Source: Anseranas semipalmata (Eukaryota; Chordata; Aves; Anseriformes; Anseranatidae). From it: a DNA stretch of 64,000 nt. Of the stretch, positions 63,300-64,000 are shown piece by piece. The notes below the pieces were generated by a model. It searched no databases and was not told the origin of the DNA. It worked only from the letters and a program-made list of their open reading frames with translations. The position numbers and the translations under genes were made by a program. The stretch covers positions 248,255-312,254 of the forward strand of contig VXAA01001243.1 of the NCBI GenBank assembly GCA_013399115.1, given 5' to 3'. The stretch's first letter is position 1. The number at the start of each line of letters is the position of its first letter.

Positions 63300-64000
63300 C
63301 TAATTACCTATACAGTCTGATATAAAGAACACGGATGTAAAAGAAAAGGGTGATTTTGCCTTGAAAGAAGTTAATCCAATTTTGGAACAAGCTAGTGCAA
63401 ATTCTGTGATCTAATTAAGAAAGGCTGCATCCCTCTCCTGCCTTTCAGCAGCCAAAAGGATGGGAATAAAGTAAATTAGTATCCTCATATATTGTGAGCA
63501 TAACCCTAAATAAATAAATGAGCGTGATTACTGAGATCTGCTTATGGTAGAACTGATTCCATGCTGTTGTGGCTGGCCAGGGAGAAATGTTCTTGGTTAG
63601 CCAAATTACTGGAAGATTCATTCAGGATGATCACTGTAACTGTGAGCATGTCAACAAACATGTCAGAAAAAAGTTAGGAAACTTTAAAATAAAATACTGC
63701 ACTCCATGAATATTTGGAACATTTAAAGATACTTTTAATTATGAGTCCAAATAAACAGTTGGCTCCTGTTGGCTGATTTAATAGAGAAATTTAGTTTCTC
63801 TGTTCCCCTTGTTGATCTAGATTACATTTATAGCTAGGCTCAAGCTCCCAAAGATTTTCTGCCTTGTGGCTGTCTACCAAGCACATTGGAGACCTGTCAA
63901 ATCTCAGAGCCATGTAATTTCATGCGATTTACTACATGCTCTCATCTCCCTGCCTCTTCCTCTTTTCCTTTTCCACTCCCTAGCTAAACTGAAATATAAC

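Larger units (their letters stand above)
62082..64000. other. Unannotated DNA right of the exon candidate
   Basis: 62100-62460 is CT-rich and a little richer in GC than the surroundings, with overlapping open frames on both strands (plus 62101-62463, minus 62245-62460) that resemble nothing I know. Further right the DNA is AT-rich with a TTA repeat at 63116-63147 and a TTTTG repeat at 63274-63299. No gene supported. Confidence 0.55.

Noticed and set aside
1..64000. Search for tRNA genes, rRNA, CRISPR arrays, endogenous retrovirus genes and bacterial-type operons
   Set aside because: None seen by eye: no tRNA B-box context, no regularly spaced palindromic repeats, no retroviral gag, pol or env reading frames. 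Short or very decayed copies could be missed without a profile search.

Overview
This window looks like about 64 kb of bird nuclear DNA, either intergenic or deep intronic. The main evidence is seven fragments of the CR1 LINE. Six are 3' ends in antisense, carrying the avian CR1 terminal repeats that read AATCATAGAATC or AATCACAGAATC on the plus strand. The seventh is a sense-strand internal fragment with a decayed reverse-transcriptase frame. The rest is AT-rich and low in repeats, with short simple repeats and no SINE-dense areas, which also fits a bird. No bacterial-style operon, rRNA, tRNA or CRISPR array was seen.

Layout. 1-11768 is single-copy-looking DNA with small simple repeats. 11769-20533 holds five antisense CR1 fragments (one of them twice), a long purine tetranucleotide microsatellite, a 51-base gap and a 650-base tandem duplication that is probably an assembly overlap. 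20534-31299 is AT-rich DNA with one GAAA/GGAAAGAA microsatellite and one minus-strand open frame of unclear origin. 31300-32370 is the most gene-like place: a GC-richer segment with a TATA-like box, then an ATG in good context and a 65-codon frame ending at a strong splice donor. 32373-49279 is mostly blank, with a possible ancient MIR-like SINE and one CR1. 49280-57110 contains a dispersed GC-rich repeat in two copies, the old sense CR1 fragment and a GGGCCT hexamer array. 61905-62081 has an A-rich/T-rich hairpin followed by a strong polypyrimidine-AG acceptor and a 76-nt open segment ending at a donor, which is a possible internal exon.

No complete protein-coding gene can be supported. Most open frames above 100 codons are expected by chance: at roughly 6% stop codons per reading frame, a stop-free run of about 139 codons should occur about once in a window this size. 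The two exon candidates are both on the plus strand. The strand bias of the CR1 fragments (six antisense entries, one sense) would fit a plus-strand transcription unit, but the sample is small. Nothing here looks like a novel biological system. The points most worth checking are the two exon candidates, the probable false duplication, and the GC-rich repeat pair whose copies differ mainly at CpG sites.
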